A stretch of 64,000 nucleotides of DNA, from assembly GCF_963576675.1 (NCBI RefSeq), contig NC_088911.1, positions 28,690,501 to 28,754,500 on the forward strand, in the 5' to 3' direction. The notes beneath the pieces were generated by a model. That model worked only from the letters and a program-made list of their open reading frames with translations, searched no databases and was not told the origin of the DNA. The number at the start of each line of letters is the position of its first letter. The stretch's first letter is position 1. The DNA is from Euphorbia lathyris (taxonomy: Eukaryota; Streptophyta; Magnoliopsida; Malpighiales; Euphorbiaceae). Made by a program: the position numbers and the translations under genes. This document shows positions 33,715 to 44,700 of this stretch, in pieces.

Positions 33715-36700
33715 ATGGAAGACAATCCGTTATCACCGAGAGTAGACGGGAGTGACGCTACGTCTGAATTCGAGGTATTTTTCCGATTTAACTTCCTTGC
33801 ATTTCTGTAATTTGATTTGGGAAAAAAATTCTGGTTCGCCACTCGGGCGTGTAGGCATCACGCCCCACCACATGGTGGGGCGTATGAGTATCACGTCCCA
33901 CCATGTGGTGGGGCGTGATGTTCATACGCCCCACCATGTGGTGAGGCGTGATACTCATACGCCCCACCATGTGGTGGGGCGTGATGCCCACACGCCCGAT
34001 CATATTTGTGTTTGTTTTTCGGGTTTAGACACTGAAACGCTGTAGAAATGTCACGTTTTGGAATGTAATGTTCGTTATTAATCATTTACAGGATGTTTCG
34101 TGGGAAGAATTTGACGGAAATGGCGTAGATTACTGCTCGCAGTTTTTTCCCAAACAAACATGTCAAACACATCATGAAGCTGTTAACTGGGCAAAACAGA
34201 TGGCAATTGGGATCGGGTTTGAGTTAACCACAACGTCGCACAAGACGGGGCGCAAGTCAAAGTGGATATTGGTTAAATGTGCTCGTGGTGTTAAGAATTA
34301 TAAAAGGAAAAAGGATGTGGATATGGATGTTATACTAAGGAAGAATATAAAAACAAAGTATTGTGGTTGCAAATTCCAGATAAAGGTTATGGAAATCGCT
34401 GAATTGGGCGGTTGGGGAGTGAATGGGATTCCTGGAGATAGAGGGCAGCACTGTCATCAGTTGGCTATATATCGTCAGGGCTACAGACAGATGAGCGGAC
34501 TAAGCCCGGCTTCCAAAAAAACTTGTTCATGAAATAAGTTCAGCTCAAGCTAAGCCTTGTGCTATTTTTGCTGCAATCAAAGAAAAACATCTGGAGGATT
34601 GCCCGACACAAAGACATATCTATAACTATAGGGAGAAAATCAGGACTGAGAGCTTTGAGGGTCGGGATGTAATCGGTCAGTTTTATCGGCTTACTATAGA
34701 TAAGGACTATATACATTGGACGTAAGCGGTGCCGGGCAGCAATGTCGTGACTCACTTATTTATGGCACATCCAACATCGATCACACTGTTCCGATCTTAT
34801 TACTTGTTTGTTGGTATGGATTCAACATATAAAACAAACAAGTATAAGATGCCATTCTTTGAAATCATTGGAATGACGCCTTCTAACAAAAACTTCTTGA
34901 TCGCCTATGCAATCGTGAAGGATGAAACCGAGGGTAGTTACATGTGGGTGTTACAAAAATTGAAGCTTTTGCTCCAACCTGATGTGCATCCGACAGTCAT
35001 TGCTACAGACCGGGAGTTAGGACTGATGCGGCCGGTTCGTGAGGTATTTCCTCATTCTCATCATTTATTGTGCACATGGCATATTAATAAAGATGTGGAG
35101 GATAGAGTTGGCAAGTTGAGTGGAATGAAGAAGTTTGGTGAAATTTTTAAAAATTCCAAATGGAAACGTATAATTGAAGCCCCGACAGAAGCTGAATATG
35201 AGGCGGCAGTGGTAGCCATGAAGAATACTACTGGCAACTGGCCTGGTGTGATTCAGTACGTGGAGACCACGTGGCTAGTGCATAAAGAGAAGTTTTGTCG
35301 AGCATGGACGAATAAGGTGTTGCACTTAAGAAACACCACAACCTGTCGAGTGGAGAGTTCACATGCACAGTTGAAACAGTGGTTGAATTCATCTACTGGT
35401 GCACTTGATACAGTGTGGGCGAAGGTGCATAAGGACATTGAGGCTCAGATCGAGGCGATCAAGTAAGACATTTATTCTGTTATTTGCTTTAATCTTTTAA
35501 AATTTAATACATTAGTTTTGTAATCCGTCATTGTATATAATCAGATACTCACTCGAGGACTCGAGAAGAAGATCTGCGGTGAATCACTGTGGAGAACCTT
35601 TCACGTATCTCGACTTACACGTTTCACATTACTGCTTGGCTAAACTAAATGATGAGCTCAAGCGTATGCACGGATTGAGTATGGATGTGGTAACTGAATG
35701 CGGATGCTTGTTGCCCATGACTCATGGCATTCCGTGTGCATGTGAGCTTAAAACATATATATTGACACAAATGAATCGGTCCGTATTGACCGCATCCATC
35801 CTTTTTGGAGATCTCTTGCGTTTGAAGGGTTGAGTGACATACCAGTTACTGCTCCAATATATGCTGACGGGTCTGAGGATCACCGATTTTTTCAATCTCT
35901 TGTGGAAAAGGTTGAAAAATTAGATCCTTCAATGGTGCGTAGCATATCGATGTACATTCATGATCAGATATACCCGGAACAAAGTGGCTTTAAAGAACCT
36001 GAGGTCAAAGACACTGTTATGGGTAGACCAAAGGGAAATTCATCAACAAAACGAAATCCGAGTGCATGGGAGTACAATCAGTCACCACGAGGTCGAGCAC
36101 GGTCCTCAGGTTCGAGGAGTAGTCGTAGTCGAGGCCGTTCTTCATCCTCATCTGTGCATAACAGCCAGATGCCGGGTATATTTTATTTCATTTATATATA
36201 TGTTGAAGTTAAAGTAAATATATTTTTATTGATAAATTTCATATATTAATATTTTCAGTCGGATTTGATGCGGATATCGCCAGTTACCACCATTTACATC
36301 GGGTTCAAGGTCTCATCGTACCATTTATTACTAGATTCCATGATGTTGTAGCAGATGGTAACTGTGGATTTCGTGTTTTAGCCGATGCAATCACCTATAA
36401 CCAAGAGGAGTGGAAGCTGATGAGAGTGCTTATAGAGATTGAGATGCGGGCAAACCGTGATCTGTATGCGCCAGTGTACGAGAACGGATTTGATGCTGCC
36501 CTCACACGTATTAAATGGGCAGGAGCGGGTTGTGGTGAGTCCCACTGGATGGTGAGTCCGGATGACTTATTTGCTGCTGCATCTGTATTGAACGCAGTAA
36601 TTTTCCTCTTTACTACAGAACAATTAGGATGTTGCACTATACTGCCGATGCGTTCGGACGATGGAAGACCACCTGAGCGAGAGATTGTGATTTATCATTT

Positions 36701-36854
36701 GGGGAGTTATCGTCACTACATACGTCTTTATTTACATCCTTCGTTTCTAGTGCCTCCCATTGCCACCCAATGGCGATTATTTTGTCATCAGAGTGTTCGT
36801 CACTTGGAGAATCTATACACTGAAAGGAGAGAGGCTTGGACTAGATTATATTAG
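33715..36854 (+). pseudogene. MULE transposase with FAR1-like N-terminus, SWIM zinc finger and C-terminal OTU protease domain
   Basis: My model has exons 33715-33774, 34092-35462, 35545-36175 and 36259-36854, all with GT-AG introns that keep phase. Exon 2 gives an N-terminal DNA-binding-type region (HEAVNWAKQMAIGIGFEL, YCGCKFQIKV) and then the MULE core: GMDSTYKTNKYKMP (first Asp), VIATDRELGLM (second Asp), CTWHINKDVE. Exon 3 has a SWIM finger (CGCLLPMTHGIPCACEL) and an Arg/Ser-rich linker. Exon 4 has an OTU cysteine-protease signature (VVADGNCGFRVLA, catalytic Cys) and a C-terminal His (LGSYRHYIRLYL). Breaks are a frameshift at the A-run 34515-34521, TAA at 34723-34725 and a one-base shift near 35830. 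The OTU exon itself is unbroken. OTU enzymes cleave ubiquitin linkages, but activity here is unproven. Confidence 0.82.
33845..33998. repeat. Palindrome array in MULE intron 1
   Basis: Four head-to-tail units of about 34 bp, each a palindrome such as CGCCCCACCATGTGGTGGGG, are joined by ATGAGTATCA-type spacers. The outer flanks (CGGGCGTG at the left, CACGCCCG at the right) are also complementary, so the whole 154-bp block is a palindrome of palindromes. It lies within the first intron of the transposase gene. Confidence 0.88.
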
Positions 36855-36921
36855 TTTTATATGTTGTGATTAATAATATTTATTAATTAACTTATATTAT
36901 TTTTTGGTTTTAAGTACAATT

Positions 36922-37080
36922 CTGTAGTTACGGGTTTAACCGCATATTTACGGGTTTAACAGACTATTTACGGGTTTAACGAACTATTTACGTGTGGCTG
37001 TCACGGCCGACCGCGCGGTGAGGCGTGAGGCTATCACGTCCGACCGCGAGGTGAGGCGTGATGGCCACACGCCCGCGTGT
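36922..37080. repeat. Short minisatellite and second palindrome cluster near the MULE 3' end
   Basis: Four copies of TTACGGGTTTAAC-like units occur at 36922-36990. They are followed by two palindromic units built on CCGACCGCGCGGTGAGGCGT with flanks GTGTGGC and GCCACACG. The design parallels the array in intron 1 although the core bases differ. Confidence 0.75.
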
Positions 37081-37360
37081 CGAATTGGCAAAAAAAATAG
37101 CTTTTCCCCTCCCAAAACCCATGAAAGGGCATTTTCGTCCTTTCACGGGGCTAGAGGTGGGAAAATGGGACTGGGTTTAACAACACCGTTGATTATTCTC
37201 AATATGGTAATAGTTAAAAAATAATTTTAGTGGAGGGGGGGTTTTTAACTCTAAGATTAAAACCAAGCCCAATGCACATTTTTGGGGTTTAATCATGCAA
37301 TGTGCACCGTATACGTATATAAGACATCGTTTGATAATAATAATAAAAAAAATCACTTAA

Positions 37361-37757
37361 GAGCTTGTTTGGATGGAGGTATTTTAAAGTAAGTGAGGGT
37401 AAGTGAGGGTAGCTAATCTTGTTTGTTTTGAGGTGTAATTGAATGTAATAGTAAGTGAGGGTAGGTGATGTGAAATTTGGGTGATTTTCTTTACACCCCA
37501 AATTGGAGGGTAGGGAGGTGACAGATTTTTCTTTTCCAAAATTACCCTCTATATTTTATTTTAAAATAAGACATTATTTAGATATAAAAGTAATTTTGTA
37601 TATAACTTACCTTACCTTACCATCAAACCAAACACAATTACATTATTAAACCATCACTTACCTTACCTTCTATCCAAACACAACAAATTATTTCATTCAC
37701 TTCACTTACCTTACCCTACCTTACTTTACTTTAAAATACCATCATCCAAACAAGGCC
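37361..37757. mobile_element. Tourist-like (PIF/Harbinger) MITE, 397 bp
   Basis: The ends are GAGCTTGTTTGGATGG and, reverse-complemented, GGCCTTGTTTGGATGATGG. Inner GTATTTTAAAGTAAGTGAGG-type repeats match in inverted order. TAA flanks both ends (37358-37360 and 37758-37760), the 3-bp duplication typical of PIF/Harbinger. Confidence 0.85.
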
Positions 37758-37760
37758 TAA

Positions 37761-40326
37761 TTAAATATTTTAAGCATTCATTTATTTTAAATGTGTTTAA
37801 TAAATACAATTTTTTTAACCACATAAAATATTCAATCAAATTAAAATCCATTTATTTTAATAAATTTAAATATTTAATTTTAAAAAAATTTATTCAATAC
37901 TTACTTTTAAAAATTATCATACTTACATCATTTAATACTTTTATTAGCTATATTTTCGAATAATGCTAACTCGAACCAAATGCTAAGGCCCGTTGGGGCT
38001 AAAGGCAAAGCCGGTTAAAAGACTTTCAACTCCACCTCTATCAGTCTTTTATTCTACATAATCATGGGTTCAACGTTGTCACTTATGGTTTCGTGCCAAA
38101 TAATTTAATTCTCAATTAATATGGACGATTAAGCTTATGGATTTGCGTGCCGAAACTTGAAATATAATTGAAAACGCAAGGTTTGAAAAAGTCCATCTTG
38201 GGTTCCTACCGCCGTTATAGAAACTTTGAGAGATTATGTAAAGCTATTTGCGAGTAAGTGAATGATGAGTAAGTAAAGGAAAATAAAAGTGCGAAATTGA
38301 CATGAGATTTGGTGAAAAGTGGTATTTTATTGATGTAAAAAAGGTCTAAATACGGATGTTCAAAGACAGACAATTACAATCGAAATAATTTATATATCAA
38401 CATATAGCTAAATCAAAATCAATAACATGAGTTGGAATTGAATTGCAATAATTACAATAAAGGAAATGAAATTGGAAATTAAAAAACGATATACTTGGAG
38501 CCACAATTAGCTATCTCGAGAAGGCGTTGAGCTAATGTCGGCTTTAGATCTGCAAACACTATGAGTACTTCAAAGGATGTGGGTTTCTGATTTGAACGGT
38601 ATTGCACGGATTGAAAAAGGGTAGAGGAGAATTTAGGCAGATTTGGGTCAGAATTTAGTCTGACTTTGGATGGCTCGTATGTGAGCTTTCAGACATGGAA
38701 TATGGTAAAACAAAAGGCTAAAGTAAAGTTCAGAAAGTCAAGAATGATTTTGTATAAAAATCGGGGACATAAACGAACTGAAAAGGCTCGGGAATGTAAA
38801 AATAAAATAGGTAGACATAATGTATAAAAGTCGAGCACAATATGTAAAATGATTTAGGATGCAATGAATAGCTCATAAAACAGGTTTTCAAACACGGAAT
38901 CAATCAAAAAAAGGCTAAAGTGGATTTCAGGGAGTAAAAAATGATTTTATGTAAAAATCGAGAGCAAAAACGAACTTAAAATGGTCGGAAACATGAACAC
39001 AAAGTGATGGCTAGAAAGTGTAAAAAACGGAACATATTCTAATTTTAGTGAACTTTAATCTATGGAATTGTTAACTTTTATACTTGGGATGGGAAATGAG
39101 GCTAGAAAAGAGTTTGTGGAATGAAAATAAAGTTGGAAATTATGAAGAACAAATCTAGAGCCTTAGGAAAATTTGAAATAGTGTATGTATTTTTGGATTG
39201 TTGACTGAGGTTTGGAATGGAAGATTTTGGTCATATTTATAGATTTTTTTTTTCAAAATGTGGTTGATGTGCATGTTGTCCACATCTCCCTAAATAACTC
39301 TCAAAATGCCCATAATCCTCAATTCCTATTTTTGCTCCACTTTTTTGCCATTTCATCTCACTCGTCCTATTTTCTTGGGTTAGTGAATAATGGGTTGTGG
39401 ATGACTTGTGCACGTATGTAAATGATGTGTCAGACTTCAAGTGTGAACCGTTGCTCCGAGTTGGTACTAGTTGGTGTGCCCGATCATCCCGTATTGCCGA
39501 ACCATGCGTAGAGAGCTAGTGAAAATCTATGCCACATGACGTGTGGCTTCTTTACACGCTCTTGAAATTTGTTATTTTATGTTCCACACATCGTGTGAAT
39601 TAACTTATTTTGGCCAGAGAGTTCAGACTGCACTTTATACATCGTGTAGAAATTGCCACACGTCATGTAGAGTGTTTAAAGGGTCTTACCGGCACGTTTT
39701 GCAGCTCACACGACGTATGACTTGCTATTCCTCGAATTATATGTTAAATTTATTCTATACTTTTTTTTATGTACATAAACTTTGAAAATAAAATTTTATT
39801 TTATGGGCCAACTACTTTCAACACTTAGTTGTTGTTTGATAACACTGAAAATTAAATCCTGAAAAAATAAGTACTGAATTTTAAGTGTTGAATATAATAA
39901 ATGTTGAAAGTACTAAATGATGTAACTGTATCATAAATACTAAAAATAAGTGATGAATATAAAAATATTAGTTGATAATGTTTAACTTAAATTGTTACAT
40001 TAAATATTTTAACTTATCAAAATAAGTGACTTTTAACTTAATTAACTAATTTAAATGGTAAAAAAATAATTCTTATCAAATATACTTAATTAAATAAATA
40101 CTTAACATTTTAATTTAAAGGTTTTCTTATTCTTTTATGATATTATTATAGTTTTCATCTAATACTTTAATACTAACATTGAAAATTATAGTTTTGATTT
40201 TGTCATAAAAAAGTTTCATATATTTTTTGACGAAAAAAATCTCATAATCCTTAAATTGCTAAAATACGAAATCACATTTTTTTTTCTAAAGATGAAATAT
40301 GTTTTTTTTTTTAAAGCTGTCATCAA
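37761..40326. other. Intergenic DNA with local duplications, no gene recognised
   Basis: No coding frame with family motifs was found. Part of the stretch at about 37980-39780 may be a decayed LTR-type element, judging from its lower AT content and purine-rich repeats, but I found no paired LTRs or PBS. It contains the duplication at 38685-39010 and clustered near-palindromes (CACACATCGTGTG, CCACACGTCATG, CACACGACGTATG) at about 39530-39725. Confidence 0.4.
38685..39010. repeat. Degenerate tandem duplication, period about 200 bp
   Basis: CAAAAGGCTAAAGTAAAGTT and then AATGATTTTGTATAAAAATC near 38710-38765 recur as AAAAAGGCTAAAGTGGATTT and AATGATTTTATGTAAAAATC near 38910-38960, followed in both by GAACT and AAAACGAAC-type blocks. 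The duplication has diverged. Confidence 0.6.
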
Positions 40327-40656
40327 ATATGTTAAAGTACATCATTTACTCCCATTGTAAAATACTCTTTGTGTAATAAAAGTTAGAGCTTTCTAAACCC
40401 TTCTCTCTTTCTAAAGTACTTTCTTAATTTAGTTTAGTCATATCATATCTTAGATAATGATCCTAGTTACGAAAACAGAAGGTAATTAAACTTCAAAAAA
40501 GTCTCTCCTATTGGAGTTTATCCCGTCTTCTCCATGTGAGATGCCCTAATCCCTAGTTCAGTTTTCAAGCTTGTCTATCACAAACCACACCCTAGCCGCA
40601 TAACCAGAAAACAATATCCACCTTCTCCATACTGCACAAGCTCTTCACAAGCCACT

Positions 40657-41715
40657 ATGGAAGATAACAATACCATAACCAACAAATACGCAAACCTACA
40701 AATAGACGAAACGGAAGAACCAGGTTTAATTTTCGAAGATGAAACCCTCCTCCCTACAGATATCGCACCAAAGTTCTTCGTCATAGGACAATTCCTATCG
40801 GCACGGACTATCCACTTCGACTCTATGCAAACAACCCTAGCATCTATCTGGAGGCCGGTGAAAGGCGTCACGGCGACAGAAACAGAAGTAGGAGGGAGAT
40901 ATTTATTTCAGTTCTATCACGAACTTGACATGGCTAGGGTTTTGAACAACGGACCATGGACCTTCAACCCGAATGTGATGATAGTACAGCAGTTAAGCAC
41001 CTCGGAACAGGCCTCACAAGTAGAACTGAACAATCTAATTATCTGGACACAAATATTTGATCTGCCCATCGACTTCCAGACAGAAGCAGCATGTAAGGCA
41101 CTGGGGGACAATCTAGGCTGCTTCATCGAATCTGATCCAAAATTTTTTTCAGGTTTAAGAAGAAGTTACTTGAGGATCAAGGTAACTATTGACACGAGAA
41201 GAAGCCTCAAACTTGGCCAATTTGTACAGCGAATGGGAGGCCCGAGGTTCTGGATTACTTTCAAATATGAGCGTCTTCCACAGTTTTGCTTCTACTGCGG
41301 AATAATTGGGCATGCAGATAAATTTTGCAGTGGTTTGTATGACAACCCGGATAACCCATCTGAAAGGAGATTTGGCAGCTTCCTGAGGGCTCCGTTATGA
41401 AAGCCAAGCAATCCGAATGGTAGAGCATGGCTTAGAAAGCCTATGGAGGAATTTGAAGATGCTTTCAGCGAACCTGATAGTGAAGCGGGGGCCGTGGATG
41501 GTACATCTGCAAGTGGAAGCCGAGTCTTTGGCATTCTTTCCGGTGCACCAAAACCACAAACGACAGGCTTTGGCTACTCGGAGGAAGGAGTTAGCATTGA
41601 TCCAAAGAGGAAGAGGATAATCAGAGGCAATATGGAAGTAGATACAGACTGCACCGTACAGTTCAAAAACGGGAATGAGACGGGACCTGAGAATCAGGCC
41701 CGTCAGGGATCATGA
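40657..41715 (+). pseudogene. LINE-3 ORF1: DUF4283 and zinc-knuckle protein, one nonsense codon
   Basis: ATG at 40657 starts MEDNNTITNKYANLQIDETE. DUF4283 covers residues about 35-185 (IWRPVKGVTATETEVGGRYL, NNGPWTFNPNVMIVQ, LIIWTQIFDLPIDF, YLRIKVTIDTRRSL), followed by the knuckle CFYCGIIGHADKFC. TGA at 41398-41400 interrupts a basic stretch and fits a single CGA to TGA change. The same frame runs on to the stop at 41715, which overlaps the ORF2 start as ATGA. The role is RNA binding in the LINE particle. Confidence 0.85.
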
Positions 41716-44700
41716 GCCTTATTAGCTGGAACTACCATGGCCTGGGCAATCCACAGACAGTAAACGTCCTAAGGGACTTGGTGCGTGTCCACAAGCCTAT
41801 GTTTCTTTTCCTTATGGAAACAAAGGTGGCTAAAGAGAGAATAAGGTCAATATGCAGGAAACTTGGTTTTGACAATTGGTTTGCCATAGACAGTAGAGGT
41901 TTGGGAGGGGGTCTCGCCTTCCTATGGAAGAAGGAAGCAGCAGTGAATATCATAGCCTCATCAGACAATTTTATCGACACACAAGTCTCAATCAACCAAC
42001 TACCAAGTTGGAGAATAACAGGCTTCTACGGTTTCCCGGAGCGGAGCAGAAGAAGGGAATCCTGGGATTTACTCTGGTCGTTAGCCCTTTCGTCAAATCA
42101 GCCATGGTGTTGTATCAGTGATTTCAACGACCTATTGAGACATACTGAGAAAAAGGGGGGTAACAGGCATCCAAATCGATTACTCGATGGTTTTCAGCAG
42201 ACAGTAGAGGAATGTGGACTATTCAGTATGGCGATGCAAGGATATCCCTTTACATGGGAAACTGGTAGAGGTACAGCACACTGGATCGAGGAATGCCTGG
42301 ATCGTGCTCTTATCACTCGGCTATGGAAGGAGCAATTCCCAAATGCAAGCTTACACAATCTGACTATAACCTGCTCCGATCACTCAGCCATTATGCTGGA
42401 AATCAAAGCGTGGATTAGAGTTACCCATCCGAGAAGATTTCAATTTGAAAATACATGGTTACGGGACGAACAGTGCAGAGCAGTGGTAGAGCAGACATGG
42501 AATCAGACAGATGGAAGTTCAATTGAACGGAAAATTGAGGAATGTACAACGGCATTGCAAAGATGGAGCAGAACATGCCAAGGAAACCTCAGCCGAGCTA
42601 TAACGAGTTTAAGAGGACAGGTCGAAAGGTGCAAATATCGTACAGATGAATATGGTATAGCCATGTTCCGACAGGCTACAGTGGCGTATAACAGAGCACT
42701 GGCACAGCAGGAAAACTTTTGGCGTCAAAGGGCCAAGTTATTTTGGCTCAGAGACGGAGACACTAACACACGGTATTTCCACGAATATGCATCGGCCGGA
42801 AGACGTCACAACACAGTATCCGAGTTGATCAATGATGATGGTATCAGATGTAGTCGGGGCAACGAGCTCGAGGAACTGGTGGATGAATACTTCAAAGACA
42901 TTTTCACAAGTAAAGGCAGCGAGGCAGCAACGGTTCTTGACAGCATTACTACAGAAGTATCAGAAGAAGATAACAGATGCTTGGTTCGGCCCTTCAATGC
43001 TGAGGAGGTTAGACTTGCATGCTTTGCGATGCATCCAGACAAAAGTTCGGGGCCTGACGGCCTAAATCCTGCTTTCTACCAAAGATTCTGGAGCATTGTA
43101 GGTCCTGATGTAGTCTCTGCTTGCTTGAACATCATCAACTCATCCACTGTACCACCACAACTGAATGAAACTCTCATTGTGCTCATACCTAAGAAACAAG
43201 ATGTAACTCGGGTAACAGATCTTCGCCCTATAGCTTTGTGCAACGTGATTTTTAAAATTATCTCAAAAATGCTAGCTAATCGGTTCAAAAAGATTCGGCC
43301 CAAAGTTATCTCTGATAATCAAAGCGCCTTTCTATCTGGTAGATCCATAACTGACAACATCATTGTAGCATATGAATTGATTCACAAACTGAAGCTATCC
43401 AAGGGCACAGGAATGGCAGCGCTCAAACTAGACATGAGCAAAGCCTATGACAGGGTTGAATGGGGATTTCTGCACAGCATGCTCCTGAAAATGAACTTTC
43501 ACCCCCAATGGATCAATTGGATGATGGCCTGTGTTACAATTGTCACTTACAAGGTGTTGAATAACGGACAAACCGGGAGTAAGATTACCCCATCACGCGG
43601 GCTTCGTCAGGGTGATCCAATCTCCCCATTTCTATTCCTAATTTGTGCAGAGGGGTTATTCGCTTTACTAAAAAATAAGGAGAGAGCAGGCTTAGTACAT
43701 GGGTGTTCAGTGGCTAGATCGGCTCCCCGAATCTCACACTTATTTTTTGCAGACGATATTTTTCTTTTTTTCAAAGCTAAACGGGCTGAGGCTGAAACCA
43801 TTCTTCAATGTTTGAAAGAATATGAAGCTGCGTCTGGACAAAAAATAAATTATCAGAAGTCTGCTTTGCTGTTCAGCAAAGGGTCGCCGGCGGAGGCTAA
43901 GCAAACGGTAACTAATCTGCTGGAAGTCACAGAAGTGGAAGATCTTGGCATGTATCTAGGGGCGCCAATCATTGTAGGAAGAAGCAAATCGCAAGCATTT
44001 GGGTATCTCAAAGACAGGATTTGGAACCGCATCAACAATTGGAAAGAAAAGTTCCTTTCCCGCGCGGGTAAGGAAATTCTTATCAAAGCAGTTCTACAGT
44101 CGATTCCTACATACATCATGAGTGTCTTTCTGATGACAGAATAGTTCTGTGATGAGGTCAATAAAATGTTAAATCGGTTCTGGTGGAGAGCATCAGGTGA
44201 TTCTAACTCGGGCATTCACTGGCAACAATGGAATCGTCTTTGCATCCCAAAAAGCCAAGGGGGAATGGGGTTTCGCAACTTAAGACACTTCAATACAGCA
44301 CTTTTAGCTAAGCAAGGTCGGCGCATCATTCAGGAGCCTAATTCACTACTGGCCCGAGTTCTCAAAGCGAGATATTATCCTCGTAGTAACTTTCAGGAAG
44401 CTGGTTTAGGCCATAATCCGTCATACGTGTGGCGCAGCTTGCTGGCGGGGAGGGATTTAATTATGAAAGGTATCAGGTGCAAAGTTGGCAATGGTCGATC
44501 AATCTCAATCTGGGACAGCCCATGGCTACCTGACCCAATGAATCCGAGAATCACAAGTCCGATTAGCTCTCTCTTTCCAACTGGAATGGTACATGACATT
44601 TTGGAGGAGGACGGCAATTGGAATAAAAACATGATTCAGATAGGCTTCAACCAGAGGGATCAGAGACTTATCATGTCGATACCAAGGAGATTGAGGCCTC

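Larger units (their letters stand above)
33528..37308 (+). mobile_element. Mutator-like element (MULE) carrying a transposase-SWIM-OTU gene
   Basis: The terminal regions are inverted relatives. The left end reads GGTGCAATTTGG and then GTGGGTTACTAAACCCAACC. The right end reverse-complemented reads GGTGCACATTGC and then TTGTTAAACCCAGTCCC, followed by matching AGCCCC blocks. The single gene between them reads rightwards. I could not confirm a 9-bp target duplication, so the ends are approximate to a few bases. GC-rich palindrome clusters lie just inside both ends. Confidence 0.78.

Noticed and set aside
33845..33998. Possible CRISPR array
   Set aside because: The units are palindromes with similar, not unique, spacers. 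They lie in an intron of a plant transposase gene and no cas genes are present.
34068..34091. Translation start at the ATG at 34068 for the MULE gene
   Set aside because: A clean intron acceptor (ATTTACAG) ends at 34091, and an upstream coding exon starting at 33715 joins in phase. The ATG at 34068 lies in the intron.
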